A stretch of DNA of 64,000 nucleotides from Archegozetes longisetosus (taxonomy: Eukaryota; Arthropoda; Arachnida; Sarcoptiformes; Trhypochthoniidae): assembly GCA_018873245.2 (NCBI GenBank), contig JAEMBT020000004.1:8659073-8723072 (forward strand), given 5' to 3'. The translations under genes were made by a program, and so were the position numbers. The notes beneath the pieces were generated by a model that saw only the letters and a program-made list of their open reading frames with translations, made no database searches and had not been told where the DNA came from. This document shows positions 25,927-38,668 of the stretch, piece by piece. Within the stretch, counting starts at the first letter, position 1, and the number at the start of each line of letters is the position of its first letter.

Positions 25927-28900
25927 TAATTGGAGGACCTAACTGGCTCGGAAGAGCTGATATAGCATAGAAATCTGAGCTTATAAGTTAAGCATAATAT
26001 ACTCAAAGTAGAGTATTCTCGCACTGAATTTAACATTAGACTAAACATAAAAACATGTGAATTATTCGATTCTTTTTTGGCAGAGCAAACATTAAAAGGT
26101 ACATTAGATTTGATGGGAAAAAATACTTAAATTCATGTGAATTATCTATATATGTTACTGCTTTCTATAACCTAAAGTTATTTAGTGTTCTTTTAAGACT
26201 GCAATTGTCAGTCAGTTAGCGATATATTTATGAGCCAAGTATTTTGTCTGACTCTAGCTTGAGGCGATCTGGCTATGCGTCCGATGGAGTATTTGATTAT
26301 GAAACAATTTTCTGCATTACTTTACTTCCAAATAAAATATAAAATGAAAAGACATTCTTCAAATTCATAGCTTTATCAAACCAATGCTAGAAGTTGAGCA
26401 AAATTACTCCACCATTCATTCATGGCTGATATGATGGTAGAATTTGTTATCATATCAATAAATGATTGAAATCCTTATTTATGAACATAGTTTTGAGATA
26501 TATATATCTTTTATATATATAAGAATTTTGCGGTACTGAGAGGTCATCATTCCATTAGAGAACGAATTGAAATCTTGGAATCTATAAGATTGCAGACAAG
26601 AGACTCATAAAAGAAATAAGAAAGTAAAAAGTTGATATTTTCATGAATTTAACATACATCATATGATATATGTGTTCTGAAAATCTTACTCAGCAGATTA
26701 AATATATAAGAATCCGTATGAAACAAACAAGCAATGCACTGCAAAGCTTTTCAATAAAAATATTCTTTTGAAAATCCATTCAAAATTCAAATCATTTTAA
26801 GAAACAGATATTTAATTCTATATTACTTTCAATACTTACTGTTCTCAATAAAACTTAGTGTTTAACTACATCTGTCTATCTGGTTATCATCTCTAATATA
26901 TTGTCTCAATTAGGAGTTTTAAACCAATTCTGGATAAGCTCAACATTTCTAACATTTTTAATGCATTTGTTCATTAATTAAATGGTTCTTAACTTTTGAA
27001 ACATTCATTTTATACTTAAGTAAAGTTTGCTTAACTTTAAAAAAAGAAATATTGATTTAAAAATGAGTGAATAAGTTCTGGAGCTATGACTGCTCAGAAA
27101 TAATTTCTGTGATAAAAGTTTCATATTGAAATATGTACTTTGCTTTCTTAGCCATTTTTCTTTCCCCAAATCATAGAAATGAGGAGAATGATAAAGAGAT
27201 GTGCTAATCAACGAATGAATGATAAGTTAGCAGTTGCAAAGATTGGACGGCTGATTATATTTATGTCAATTTAATTTATCACACAATGAAACAAAAATTT
27301 GTGATTATTACTAACGCATCGCTGCATCACTCGTATAATCATATAGTTTACAACACATAAAGATAGTTGAGCACAGAATACTGTATAGCATTAGATATAA
27401 AATGGATTATCACATTTTATAAATAACTTTTTTATACTTGATCGCAACAGATTTCAAACTCTGATCCATTAGACTATATGGTCATAACTGATTTATACTA
27501 ACCGATGCTATGATTCTCAATGTTCGAAAATTCGTTTACTATATCTTTCGCTTAGCAATAAGTTATCACTTCATGAGATTTGACCTTTAAATGCCCTCTT
27601 CAAAATGGATAGTAAGTGAGGGAAAGCATTAAATCGCTAAGTTATAACTACCGATTCAAACAAATTGGACAAACCGTTTGAGTTAATTGGTTGGTCATCG
27701 ACTGAATATTAATTAGCACTAAACGATATGTGAATTAGATTAAATTGATAAGATTAGCTTGTTTTGGAAATATTTACTTTATTGAAACTGCTTTATCAGA
27801 AAAGAGGACTCTTGTAATATTTGATATGAAGTTTTAGATAGTTCAGTTAGATCTTTGAGTTGCTCTTCCTAAACCAATTGAAAGTTTCACTCTATTAATT
27901 TGATTATAAAATCGAAATCTTCCAATTTTCAATCCTTGGTTCTTTATCAACTTTTTTCGCTAGAGATACTCTGGAATAATTCATTTATTTCATTACTTAC
28001 TATATCGATGATCAGTGTTACGAAAGTATCAAAGTCTATATTCATCTCCAGTTTGCATCCCTGAGATAGTTTAAATTGAGTTTTGGGTATAAAAGATAAA
28101 GTTAGGAGAGTTTGTTAGGATATAAAGTCTGTTCTAGAAGTATAACTCTAAAAATAGATTTTAAACTGAACCGAAAGCACACAGAATTAACTGGATAACT
28201 AAAAGTTTTCAGCATGAATAAGATTAACGAAGCACTAATTGATTTAAAAATTGAGCGTAGAGTCTGACATGACAATTTGCAAACCTTAAGCTATAAAGAA
28301 AATTTAAATAGTAAACAATTTATTGTTTTTTCAGCAAATTTATCTCTTTTCTATTCAAACATTCTGTTTTGAAAACAGAGTAGAAGTGTTGACATACCTT
28401 TAGCTGAGTTATCTGGTTTTTCTAAGCGTGTTGTCTTATAAGATAAAACAAGTATAAACAATTCATTTGAATAGGTGTAACTTTCTAAAACAATTTCGTT
28501 CTCATTTATAACACATTACAATACTTCACGCTTTACTCAACTCTTTGATAAACCAATTTCTTTTCTATTAAGTCAGATCACATCCTTTGTATACAATTCA
28601 CTCTAATCAATTAGTCAATGTAACACTCATTTGTTTATATTCATTTCATCCTACCTTTCAAATGGTCACTTTGTTTTGTTCTAAAATCTATTTTCAGCAA
28701 ATCCGACTCAACAATAAAGCATTTTATTTTCACTATTTGTTCATTTGGATTCAATAGTGAACTATTCGTGGTGACAGGGATTTAAATTTACGAATTAGAT
28801 TGAGTGCATCCATATGTTAGTGATGGTTTGGTTTGAAAATTTTTTACAACCTTTTAATCATTTATGAAGCTAATCCCTTTGTGCATATTTTGTTTGCAAA

Positions 28901-29524
28901 ATATTTTATACGAATAAATGTTGCATTAAAGAGCCTTTACGTGAGATTAAAATATCTTTATTGATGTTCTTTCAATATATTGACTGAAGTGAAGTTGGTT
29001 TTAGTTTGGATTTCTTTTCATTTTTATTTTACATTTGATCAAACAAACGATAAAATATAATACCCCTGTCATCGAAATCATTTCGAATATATGAATCTTC
29101 AAAATTGAAAATTTATTCCTTCAGGATATGCCATTTTGCGAAACATATAATAGCAAATGTTCAGTACTTTAAAAAAAACGCTCAATAAAAGGTACGCTTA
29201 TTACACCTGCGTCTTATCAGCTATCGAATACCTCCGTCTAAATCTTATTTAAACATTAGCATCAATCTTCATGAGTTTTACAGGAATACCAAGTAATCCT
29301 TTCAGCATAACCAACTTGTTTAGTCTCCTCAATGTGTTAGTCAACAAAAAATATCAGAACAATGCCAGTCAAAGAGTGATGAGAATTAGTGTCGAGAATG
29401 AGCTGGTTTCAGGTCACTTCAGCTGTGTTCAGCTAAGCTCAGCTAAAGCTGACACAATTCTAAAAAGTTTCAATCTCGAGCCCGTTTTGATGATGGAAAG
29501 GTGAAAAGTGGAACTTAATCTAAG

Positions 29525-29541
29525 GCTGACTTGATGTCAGC
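29525..29541. repeat. Short perfect palindrome GCTGAC-5-GTCAGC
   Basis: Two 6-nt arms separated by TTGAT. A further CTGAC occurs at 29449, so the motif recurs in the upstream region. It could be a dimeric transcription-factor site or chance. Confidence 0.6.
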
Positions 29542-29640
29542 TTATGCTCTACACTAGTGACAATTAGAGAAAGAGAGACATATGTCATGTGTGAAAGAGT
29601 TGGTGTGCGCGTCAGGCAAGAGAGACGGAAGAATGAGAGG

Positions 29641-29664
29641 AGAGAGAGAGAGAGAGAGAGAGAG
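29641..29664. repeat. (AG)12 microsatellite upstream of the receptor
   Basis: Uninterrupted AG dinucleotides in a purine-rich setting (from about 29632). It reads as CT on the - strand, whereas the four other long dinucleotide tracts read CT on +. In arthropods GAGA elements near promoters can bind GAGA factor; here that role is only suggested by position. Confidence 0.95.
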
Positions 29665-30267
29665 AAATGGGGATCAATTTTAGTTGTTCGATTTGAAGCC
29701 ACTATTAATTTAGTGTACTTTACTTTTACAGGTTAGTTAAGTCGGTTAAAGAAAGAATGCATGATTAAGGAGGACTAAAATTAAGTGCGCTTTTGCTAGT
29801 GTCCACTTCAACCAGTCTAACGGAAATTGATTGCTCAAACAGCCGCATCTATTACTAATGTTATTTCGACACAACACTACAAACCCAAAAGACACATGTC
29901 GTTAATCAAAATTCCGAATATTATTTATAACAGTTCCCAAACTACTAATCTAACCAATATTTAGTTACAGCGCACTCAACGCTCCAGACAATGACAACAG
30001 ATTTCACTTCTATTACAGTCTCAAATGCTTTAGCCTAACGAAACATCACTTGCGTTATCATTCAAATGCAATGATCATCAACTAAAGAGTCAGCGGGAGA
30101 GGACCGCAGATTATTAGTAACAGCCGGTCTTCAATGTTTGTGTGACTTTAACCAATTCTGTGCGCTTCCTATAGTTTTCCGTTAAGATGACATCAAAGTA
30201 ATACATCTTAAATATATAGCTTTGTCTCTCACTAAATATATATCAAAATATATCCCTAGATATATAG

Positions 30268-30311
30268 AATACACAGAACATACGGAATATACAGAATATA
30301 CAGAATATACA
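30268..30311 (+). repeat. 9-bp tandem repeat (ACAGAATAT), about 5 copies
   Basis: Successive units read ACAGAACAT, ACGGAATAT, ACAGAATAT, ACAGAATAT and then a partial ACAG. It lies about 80 bp before the receptor start codon, in the presumed 5'UTR or proximal promoter. Confidence 0.85.
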
Positions 30312-30390
30312 GGTCTTCTGAATAGCTTATAGACGCAGAAAAAAGCGGAAACTCTTTAGTGAATATAATAGTCGTTAAGAAGTTGGAAAT

Positions 30391-31146
30391 ATGGATCTGC
30401 AGACCAGCTCTTTTGTAAATGTGACGCTAGCCTTCTGGACCAACGAAAATGGTTTGGCAATCGCTCCACAAGAGTTCCAAAAACATCCGGGCAATGAACA
30501 ATCGGAATTGTTTGATGCATCAGAAAGTAATAACAGTCCTGAAAGACATGCGCGCCAATCACCTAATGTTGATAATAGTTTGTTATCTTCTTCATCATCG
30601 TCTAAAAATAGTATCGACTCGACAGTACAGCGTCTGATTAATAGCCTTTTAAGTGACCAACTATTGGCAATCGATAATGACACAATACAGAGAAATAATG
30701 ATGACCCTCGTAGTGGTCTAGTGGCCAATGTGTCACGTATTGGCAAAAAACTGTTTGACAATGTGACCAACACTGTTAATGACACTTTTCCTTGTTTCCC
30801 AACTGAATTGGCCACTAATGAATGCTTATGGAAAAATGAAACACAAAACACTACTGAAATCACTTCTATCGATACGAGACCCGATAGGGTCTATTGGGCT
30901 TTATTTCTAGTCATTCTTCCCATTCTAGCTCTTTTTGGTAATATTCTCGTTATATTAAGGTATTACAGCATTACATTTAAACACTTAAACAGTTACAGTC
31001 TATTGTATATCTGTTTATTGTTCTTTTCCTTAAATAGCGTTTACAGAGAGCGTACTCTACAAACAGTTACAAACTGGTTTATAGTCAGTTTGGCATTCGC
31101 TGATTTATTCGTAACAATTCCTATGGTTTTCTCGCTTTACGTAATG
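30391..31146 (+). CDS. Dop2R: D2-like dopamine / biogenic-amine GPCR, 5' coding exons (partial)
   Basis: Class A GPCR, N-terminal 226 residues, read as join(30391..30959, 31038..31146). The ATG is the only methionine before TM2. It has A at -3 and G at +4, and an in-frame TAA lies 15 nt upstream. Residues 1-165 form an extracellular tail rich in Ser/Asn with sequons at N10, N96, N113, N124, N130, N149 and N153, and cysteines C135 and C145; no clear signal peptide. TM1 spans about 167-191, with the GN motif at 183-184 (N1.50). ICL1 reads RERTLQTVTN. TM2 contains LAFAD with D212 as D2.50. Known family: the ICL1/TM2 wording is typical of D2-type dopamine receptors, which couple to Gi/o and lower cAMP in neurons. 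Odd: TM2 proline is P218 in TIPMVF, apparently one residue earlier than in the usual VMPF of D2 receptors, so a related orphan amine receptor is possible. The exon ends at a GTAAGA donor; TM3-TM7 are not seen in the window. Confidence 0.85.
30960..31037 (+). other. 78-nt in-frame intron inside the receptor gene (TM1/ICL1 junction)
   Basis: The open frame runs through this stretch, but the 26 residues it would add interrupt the TM1-ICL1 sequence exactly between NILVIL and SVYRER. Removing GTATTA...TTAAATAG restores the family sequence, changing codon AGG to AGC at the junction (phase 2). The 3' end has a pyrimidine-rich stretch (TTGTTCTTTTCC) before AAATAG. The length is divisible by three and there is no stop codon, so retention would insert a segment including LLYICLLFFSL into intracellular loop 1. 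Splicing is inferred from sequence only; regulated retention is conjecture. Confidence 0.85.
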
Positions 31147-31152
31147 GTAAGA
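31147..31152 (+). other. 5' splice donor after TM2
   Basis: ATG|GTAAGA is a near-consensus donor just after TM2, in phase 0. The open frame ends three codons later (V-R-F-I, then TAA), so splicing here is needed to continue the receptor. From memory, vertebrate D2 genes also carry an intron just after TM2, which supports the choice. A weaker alternative GTAATG lies at 31141. Confidence 0.75.
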
Positions 31153-31219
31153 TTCATTTAATGGCACATTTTTCTGCATCGCGAGCTTGTTAGTCCATAG
31201 CAGCCCAACATACTGCCCA

Positions 31220-31254
31220 CAGGGCCAGATTTACAGAATTTCATGGCCCGCAAC
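31220..31254. repeat. GGGCCA/TGGCCC intronic inverted repeat
   Basis: Perfect 6-bp arms at 31222-31227 and 31244-31249 with a 16-nt spacer, 75 bp after the receptor donor site and GC-rich for this window. The wording (GGGCCAGAT ... GGCCCGCAAC) recalls internal motifs of hAT-type repeats; this is tentative. Confidence 0.4.
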
Positions 31255-32617
31255 ATTTACTCAAAATTATACCAATTGATGGACTATTTTCAAAAAATTC
31301 AATTTTGCTCACTCTAGAAACAAAGTTGAGAGCATATTTTTTCGTCTATTACATAATCGCATCTTTAGATAGGCTAGATTCGTGATTATTGTTTGCTCTT
31401 CAAATTTTCAACATTACTAATTGTTTGAAATCAAGCTTGAAAATTTGCAATTTTTCAAAAACTGAGATCAATGGTATCTGTTGATTAAAGATAATAAGCT
31501 CAAACACTTTCCATATTCAAAAAATTTGAACTAGAAAGAGATTGTTAGGTAAATTTGTTGGTCCACTGAAAGTTATCTAGTTTAAATTTGGCCCTTAAGT
31601 TGAAATGAGTTGGGATGCTATGGTTTAGTCATTGAGACCATTAGTTATTTTCGATTGATTTATGTGAAACGCGAATCACATCGTGTAATAAAGCCTATTG
31701 TTGGCTGTTTGAAAGTGAGCTCTGCTCATTTCAATAAAATCAATTGGGGATATGTAAATATGACATTTTTGATTATGTCTATAATAAACGTTGAAGTATG
31801 TCACATGTAATATATTCACGTGTAGCTTGTTATCAGATATATTCCTACGCATAATCCCAACACTTCATTAATTCCTCTAATGCTTTTGATTGACAAATTT
31901 GATTCCTGATTCAATATGATTGAGTAATTGATCATTTGAATAAAGTAACCACAGAATAGAGCTCAGAACACATTCCTGATTTCGCAATCCCTTCAATCAA
32001 TTAGATCGTTACAATACTCGTTTATATATTTGGTTTTTCAATCAGTGCATCGCGTGTCTCGCAATATGTTTCAAAGTGGTTCTTAATTCTTCGAGAACTG
32101 TAAAAAATCGATTTGGAAAGTATTTTGGACTTTAGATGAGCAGAAAGAGATTGAAGAGAAATGAATTGAAGTGAATATATGGGTAAAGATGATTTTGTCA
32201 GGTTTTTGGTCGATTCTTATGACATGTATTAGCACTTTAGTTTATGTCAATAAGACATGTTAAAGCAATTGAATACCTTTACAACAGTGTCCTGTTATCA
32301 TAATAAAAGTTAGAACCAGCATCAATCCCATACATTCTCGAGTGGCAAGCCACACCACATCGAAACACACTTGCAACTACCAGCAAATCAATCTCACTTA
32401 CCAATCTTACTTACATGATAAATTATGGCACTTGCCGAACATCCTTTAGTAATCATTCATCACATTCAGCTTCATTTCCATCATAGCTATTCCGACCGAT
32501 CTCTTCTAACACTATCCTAACACTTGTTATTACTTCAAATGTTGGAATCTTTTTTAGAATTTATCTCTATTTTCTAATTTATTGCTATATAGAATTCATA
32601 ACTGATAGTATTTTGTT

Positions 32618-32621
<4 letters not shown>

Positions 32622-32657
<36 letters not shown>
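32622..32657. repeat. (CT)18 microsatellite
   Basis: Uninterrupted CT dinucleotides, in the presumed long receptor intron. Confidence 0.97.
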
Positions 32658-32659
<2 letters not shown>

Positions 32660-34441
32660 TCTCATATGTCTTCTCGGACTATCATTGCAAAACTGATGTT
32701 ATTTCAAATTAAGTGTAAACTTGAAACATATGCTGTCTATTTGCATAATTTACTAATATTTCTTGTTTTCGTAAGTTGTCATTTACACGAATTATATTTG
32801 TTTACTCTGTTTCTCTTTAAATTGCTTGAGGTCACACCACCTTTTATGATCTATTTATCCCTTAATTATTGAATGATTGCGTCAAACAGTTTTGAATTAT
32901 CTGTAACAGAATCAATCATTTTGTTGATTTTGAAACTTCAAAAAATTTTTATTTATCTAAAAGAGATTAAATGAGAAAACACTGTTAATTCATGAACAGC
33001 ATATATGAAGATTAATTGTTCTAAATAGCCTGAATTTGCTATCTGTCAATAAGACCTAAGTCGGTTAGGTTCGAGGAATAGAGTAAGTGTGGGCTAAACT
33101 TAATACAAACTTTTAATTGGGAAATTTACATAAGTAAATAGTTGTGTCTATAATATATGCTAGATCAATATTTATACAGGGTATTTTCATATTTGATTGA
33201 GTATTCGATCAACTATTTATACTTTAGAATTATCTAAATCCTGATAACTTATTCATTGGATTGAAAATGTTTCAAAATCCATTCAATAAAATGATTTGCA
33301 GTGGAAAGATCGTCATCAAAATAGAGATTGAATCGATTTCTAAAATATTCAGAATAAAAACGATTGAAGATGTTTTGAAGAATGAATTTAGTGACTAACT
33401 AAGGACATGTTTATCAGGATGAGAAAGGTTTTAGAAGGAAAAGTTTAAAAGCATTTGGAAGTTAGACCAACGTTCAATTTTACATATGTCCGGATATCAC
33501 AATATAATACATAATACTAATGCTTATCATTTTAATAAAAATCAGTTCAATTCCAGATTTTCACTGGTATAAAGTTTTAATATTGACTCAACTCAAAGTA
33601 GAATAACTGACTTTTTCGATCGTAAATCCCATTACAAACTTGAATGGATTCGTGAAGTATACTTTTTAAACTCGACTGAATTATGATTGATAGATAAAAT
33701 ACATGGATTACTAACAAATATTCTGAGATATCGAAGTATAATGGCTAACTCCACAAAATCTAAATATTAAACTCAGAATTAAGATTACAAAAGGCTTAGT
33801 GTTATTTGTGAAAATGTCAAATTTTCAAAGTTTAAGTTATTTGTGAGCTTAGCATTGAAATAGACATCCATATCTGTAACATATAAGCAAAAGTTTTGTG
33901 GTTAACTTTATCGAACAAAAATTGTGCAAAAGATTAATAAAAATAGTTGATGCGGAAGATTTTGTCCTGCGGGTCATTTATCTGCTGTCAAAGCTTCAGG
34001 ATATATGCACTCCTTTCAAGGAAATCTGATTCTACCCATTTGTCATGCCGAGCAATAGAAATAACTGTTGCTCTCTAAATATTACATTAAAATCTATTTC
34101 TACTTAATGTATCATTACTTATCCAGACTTTAGTCTAGTTTCAAATCATTAGCTCTTCTAGCTTAAATCAACTCGAGCGCAAATGGACTTTGATTATGCC
34201 CTCCAACTTCAAACTTTTATGTGACAACATATTTAATGACTTCTTTTCAAAACTATCTTTTACCAAATTAAAACTTATATTTTTCATCTCTGTTACCTTT
34301 ATAATAGTTAGTACAAATACGAGATACGTTTCAGCAAAATTATAATTTATTTAGATCTTTGAATCAGCTAATTCAACTCAGATATTTTTCCACATCTCAA
34401 GCTATTTTCAATCAAGTTCTGAGAATTCGTGTCTAGTTACT

Positions 34442-34444
<3 letters not shown>

Positions 34445-34489
<45 letters not shown>
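34445..34489. repeat. (CT)22 microsatellite
   Basis: The longest dinucleotide tract in the window, uninterrupted and followed by (ATTT)n-like sequence. Confidence 0.97.
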
Positions 34490-34494
<5 letters not shown>

Positions 34495-37400
34495 TTTATT
34501 TTAATTAATTCAAATATATGATAAGAGGTAATATAAAATGTATTCAAAACAAAATAATTTCTTCAAAATTCAATTAGTATATGATAATCAGCCAAAAGTC
34601 TCAGTTACCTATTAGCTGAGTTTTCGAAAGCCTTCAAATTTAAACGACTATTAAAAAATAGTCGATTTTGGTTGGCAATTAATTTGAGAAATAATTCTTA
34701 ACAAAAATACTGAATGCACTGAGGTATATCCTGACTTAATCACAGGTTTTTAGTAGTAATCTGTTTATCGTAATGCTGCAGAAACTATAACTAACCAAAC
34801 CTACCAAATAAATAAGTTAGAGTGAAGGTAGCAAAACATTAGAGCTTGTTCCACAACAATACGATTAATAGAAATTAGGAGTCTATCATCTAGTGAGAGC
34901 GTACCTTGATCTATTCAAGGCTTTCTTTCACCTAAAGTCACAAATACATTCTAAGTATTGCACTAAATTCTAAACATTTTACCCCTAAGGCTTGTATTAA
35001 ACTAAAAAAATCATCAAATTAATAATTTTAGTCATGAAAGCTTTGAAATTTCATAAAATCTTAGAATTTAACTCAAAATTAAGAGGAATTCAAGTTTTTT
35101 TAAATTGATAAAATGGTGGTGATGTTAAGCTCAAAAAACAGTGAAAAATGATATAATAAAACTTTCGAAAATAAGGTCATCAGTTCAAGATCAACTCGAC
35201 TATTCGAGTATATATTCGAATGAGAGGATATATATATCAGAGAAAGAATCTGGTGAAATGCTGATTCACCACATCTCACATAAAAAGTTCTGCTTCATTA
35301 TATTGATGATTAAGCCTGCTATCTGTTAAAAATTAACTACAAGGATTAAGTTCATTAACAAAGTTTCCAGATTTGAATTGTCGTATATGTAGCTCCAAAA
35401 CTCTTATTGATCGGAAAATAATAATTAACAATAGAATATTTGTTTCAAAGTTGGCACAAAACTGCAGCTAAAAGTTTAGGAATATTCTCAGTAAAGGGCA
35501 GCTTGCGAAAAATATTCAAATAACGAGATAATATTTGTGAATTTGGCTATAATACAGTTAATTCGTAAGCTGTCAAAATCGTCTTCAGCCTTAAGGATAC
35601 TATTTTCGAATAATATTAGAGATTAACCTTAATGATGATCGGTCAACTGATAAACAACTCTTTATTATATTAATATAACTTTGAACTTCGTCTCTTAAAA
35701 TCGAATTGAAACTTTTAAGCTGAATAGAAATTTTAAAAATTAATTTGGATCTTTCCCTCACTGCTTTGAAACTGTGTTTAGATTAGTCTTTCTAGCAATA
35801 CATAAGATTTGATTAATATCCTACTCATATGTCTTAGCAGTTACGAACAACAGCAGTCTGAACAACACTAGGAATAAATTATAAAAATTTCTCCTCAGCT
35901 TAGACTCGATGATTAGTATAATTGAATTGAAATTATTCATTACTTGTATTTGAGTATTACTTAATGTAAATTGTTTCGAATCGTTAATAGTTTATGACAT
36001 CTTTACTTTTGATTAATCACAACATATTTATATGCCCTAAAAGAGTTTCGCTATCGCGTTGTCATTTTGTAACTTTTCTCAAACTAGCAATGCCTTTAGA
36101 TCATCATTAGCAGCTCATTCTCACAAACGTTTAACAACTATTTCTCTCTGTTTAATGTATTTTCATAGAAATCGATTCTCAGGGATAATAGAAATAGAAT
36201 TTTTCCAAAGAATGCCATGAAATATGCTGATTCTTTAAGCTAAAGATAGCTTGAATTCATTATAACAAAACTTACTTTTTATGCTTCTGAACATTGAATA
36301 AATAACTCTGACTGTTTTGAATAACTGTTTCAAAGTAAATAAAGTGCATACCTAAACATAGACACTCTATTGATTATACGAGAATATTCTTAAGAGACCT
36401 CAAGGGCTCTTTTTTGAGCCATGAATCTCACAAGAATCATGACCTGGAAATAATTGTAACACTTGTAAGCCTTCTGATACTTGTACGGAATCCAAAGGTA
36501 TTTCGGCTCTCAGAAGCTCAATTATAATCATCAATAAATTTTTAGCTCGCAAACTTTGATTAGCTTAACAGATTATAATGAAAAAGTTTTCAGTTGAGAA
36601 ATTTGTTGTCTTCCGATAAATTATTGATCAATCAAATGTTTAAATATTGAACAAAAGATGAATTAATGGTGTAAAATGTGAATGAAAGTGAGATTTTTAA
36701 AAGTTTTTGTCGATTTTGTAGAAATTTACAGTTGAACAATCACATTATTGTTCAGTTGAATAAAGTGCGATCAGAACACATCTCTCAAATCTTTTCGAGT
36801 CAATGAACAACAATTTTTCTTTGGCTCAAATCAGAAGCTCTGAATTTTGTTATTGGAGTCCAAAGAAATCTTTTCAATCAATAGTGATCAATGATGTTGT
36901 CAATAGAGATAAATTCATTATTTATTCGACGATTCTGAGTATAAGTGCTTTTATCCCAATTTTAATGAATACTTTATTTTCCTGATATTTAAAAATTCCA
37001 AATAAATCTAATTATTCTACGAATAGTTGATTAAATCGAAAATTAGAATTTAATCTGTTTTCAAATCAAAGTAATTTAGATATATTTTTAGAATTATGTG
37101 TACAATATTTAGAGAAGTTTTACTCAGATAAATAAATGTACATCAAACTAGTTTGGCTGACAAATTCATATAAGCTTCTAATTATATTTTTGCTGATCAA
37201 AAGCGAAAATGGACTTAAATGTGCGTACATTAGATTAATTACAACTGGGAATTAAGGTTAAATAGAATTCTTAAGAGTTGGTCTATTCAGTCTGACAAAG
37301 TTAGTCGGTTTTCTCCACTGAGTGCCTTAATCTAATTCCTTTTTCTGTATTCTTATTCTGTACATCAACCAAAAATAGTGCCTGCCTCGATCTCGAATGA

Positions 37401-38407
37401 AACAATAGATTTTCCATCAATTTCTTATTGAAAAATACCAATGGCTAATCAATTTATTTATTGTCCCTCTTATAGGCTTAACTTAAGCTAAGTTTCTTTC
37501 AGTGTTGCAATATCTCAATTTAGTCCAAATGGGTTTGTAACCAAAATGCTAGACTAAGTTGCCATCAGGTTCGGTGCTTCTGTTTTACACCTCTCGAGTG
37601 ATATAACTCTTATTAGTGATCAATATAAAACATGTATGTTTAAGGTCAAAATGTTTTATCACGAGTCAGTGCCTATTACCTACAATATATCTCTTATAAA
37701 CTGCGTTCAAACAGAAACGCTATTTTGAAACATGGCTTACTTTTCTAATACTTATAAGTTTAGTTTTTATCCAAATAGTCTAAGAAAAAGTCAATCAATT
37801 GCTTAGTTCTGTCTTCTTTGTTCAAACCTAAAATCTTTAGTAATTAGACGATCACTTTTCAGATTGGAAAAGAAGATGAGGGGTTCTTCTCTGCAGCCAA
37901 ACTAAATACTAACCTATCAGCTGTAGGCATAATTGATTGTTAGTAAAATGTTATTGATTAAATAAAACAAAATTGCTAGCAATGCACTAACTGCGTTTTT
38001 AAATTATTTGAGAAAAACAAATGAAAAATACTCCTAAGCTTTATATTAATAACATTTCTTTAGTCACATTCTTAATGTGAGCTCCAATTTGTTGCATACA
38101 AACTGCACAGTGTCTTCAAAAACCGGCTCTAATTTATTACATTCGAGATCGCAGATGTTTTACAACGATAAACTAATTTTTCATTTTATTGATCACTTTT
38201 CTAATTATCAATTGATCGAAAGAGTTCATTGGACCGTTACATAAGCCAACTCATGAAAGTATCTCACTTTGGCGCCATACAATCTCGAGATAAATATTAT
38301 AATCTTTCATGTAAACATAGGAAGATTCTAAAATATTCAAAATCTTATTTATCATGTGACTGTCAACTTAATCATTTCATTTAACATTTATTGACTATTA
38401 TTTCTAG

Positions 38408-38490
38408 CAGCGATGTACGCATTCGGCAAATTTGAAGCACTTAAACTGACGCTCATACTTGGGGACCAAGAGTTTGATCGTGCTTATCTT
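38408..38490 (+). other. Exon-like segment 1
   Basis: A stretch with clearly higher GC than its surroundings, preceded by TATTTCTAG and followed by a GTATGT donor-like hexamer. Its open frame starts MYAFGKFEALKL and ends EFDRAYL. No match to the missing GPCR exons (TM3-TM7) and no family recognised. Confidence 0.15.
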
Positions 38491-38668
38491 GTATGTAAAA
38501 TCTTACTCAAAAGCTTCAAGTTTTTCTATCTGATTTGAATCAAAAAATCAGATTTAAATCAACACGTAAAACTTATAGAAATTGTTAATGGCCGGTTAAT
38601 CCAAATTGATTAAGTTAGAGATTTTACGGAGAAAGCCACACAATATTCAGGTTATTTAAGTTTTACAG

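Larger units (their letters stand above)
16850..29259. other. AT-rich non-coding block before the receptor
   Basis: Contains only the listed tandem repeats and AT-rich unique sequence. A less AT-rich patch at 24560-24700 holds a 62-codon ORF (24585-24773) without recognisable similarity. Two and a half CCTAA units at about 24977-24990 match the arthropod telomere motif but are too few to mean anything. Confidence 0.6.
29260..30390 (+). promoter_or_regulatory. Probable 5' flank / 5'UTR region of the receptor gene
   Basis: This 1.1 kb is visibly less AT-rich than the DNA before it and lies directly upstream of the receptor start. It holds five AGCT motifs within 29401-29450, including an E-box CAGCTG at 29420 and a neighbouring AGGTCA half-site at 29411. 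It also holds a short palindrome GCTGAC-5-GTCAGC (29525-29541), a GA tract (29641-29664) and a tandem repeat (about 30268-30311). A plausible 3' splice site ending TACTTTTACAG lies at 29721-29731, so part of this stretch may be a 5'UTR exon. The 77-codon ORF at 29271-29504 resembles nothing I know. No transcription start can be fixed from sequence. Confidence 0.35.

Noticed and set aside
26499..26522. Hairpin of ATATATAT around CTTTT
   Set aside because: Low-complexity TA sequence; pairing is expected without function.
30449..30637. 62-codon + strand ORF in another frame of the receptor exon
   Set aside because: Out-of-frame shadow of the receptor tail.
30375..30863. 162-codon ORF on the - strand
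   Set aside because: It lies antisense to the receptor exon, whose sense frame has sequons, TM1 and family motifs; the antisense frame shows nothing recognisable and is a shadow.
30960..31037. Reading the receptor ORF straight through as a 256-residue protein
   Set aside because: It breaks the conserved TM1-ICL1 sequence with 26 unrelated residues, has clean splice signals at both edges, and ends in a truncated receptor with only TM1-TM2.
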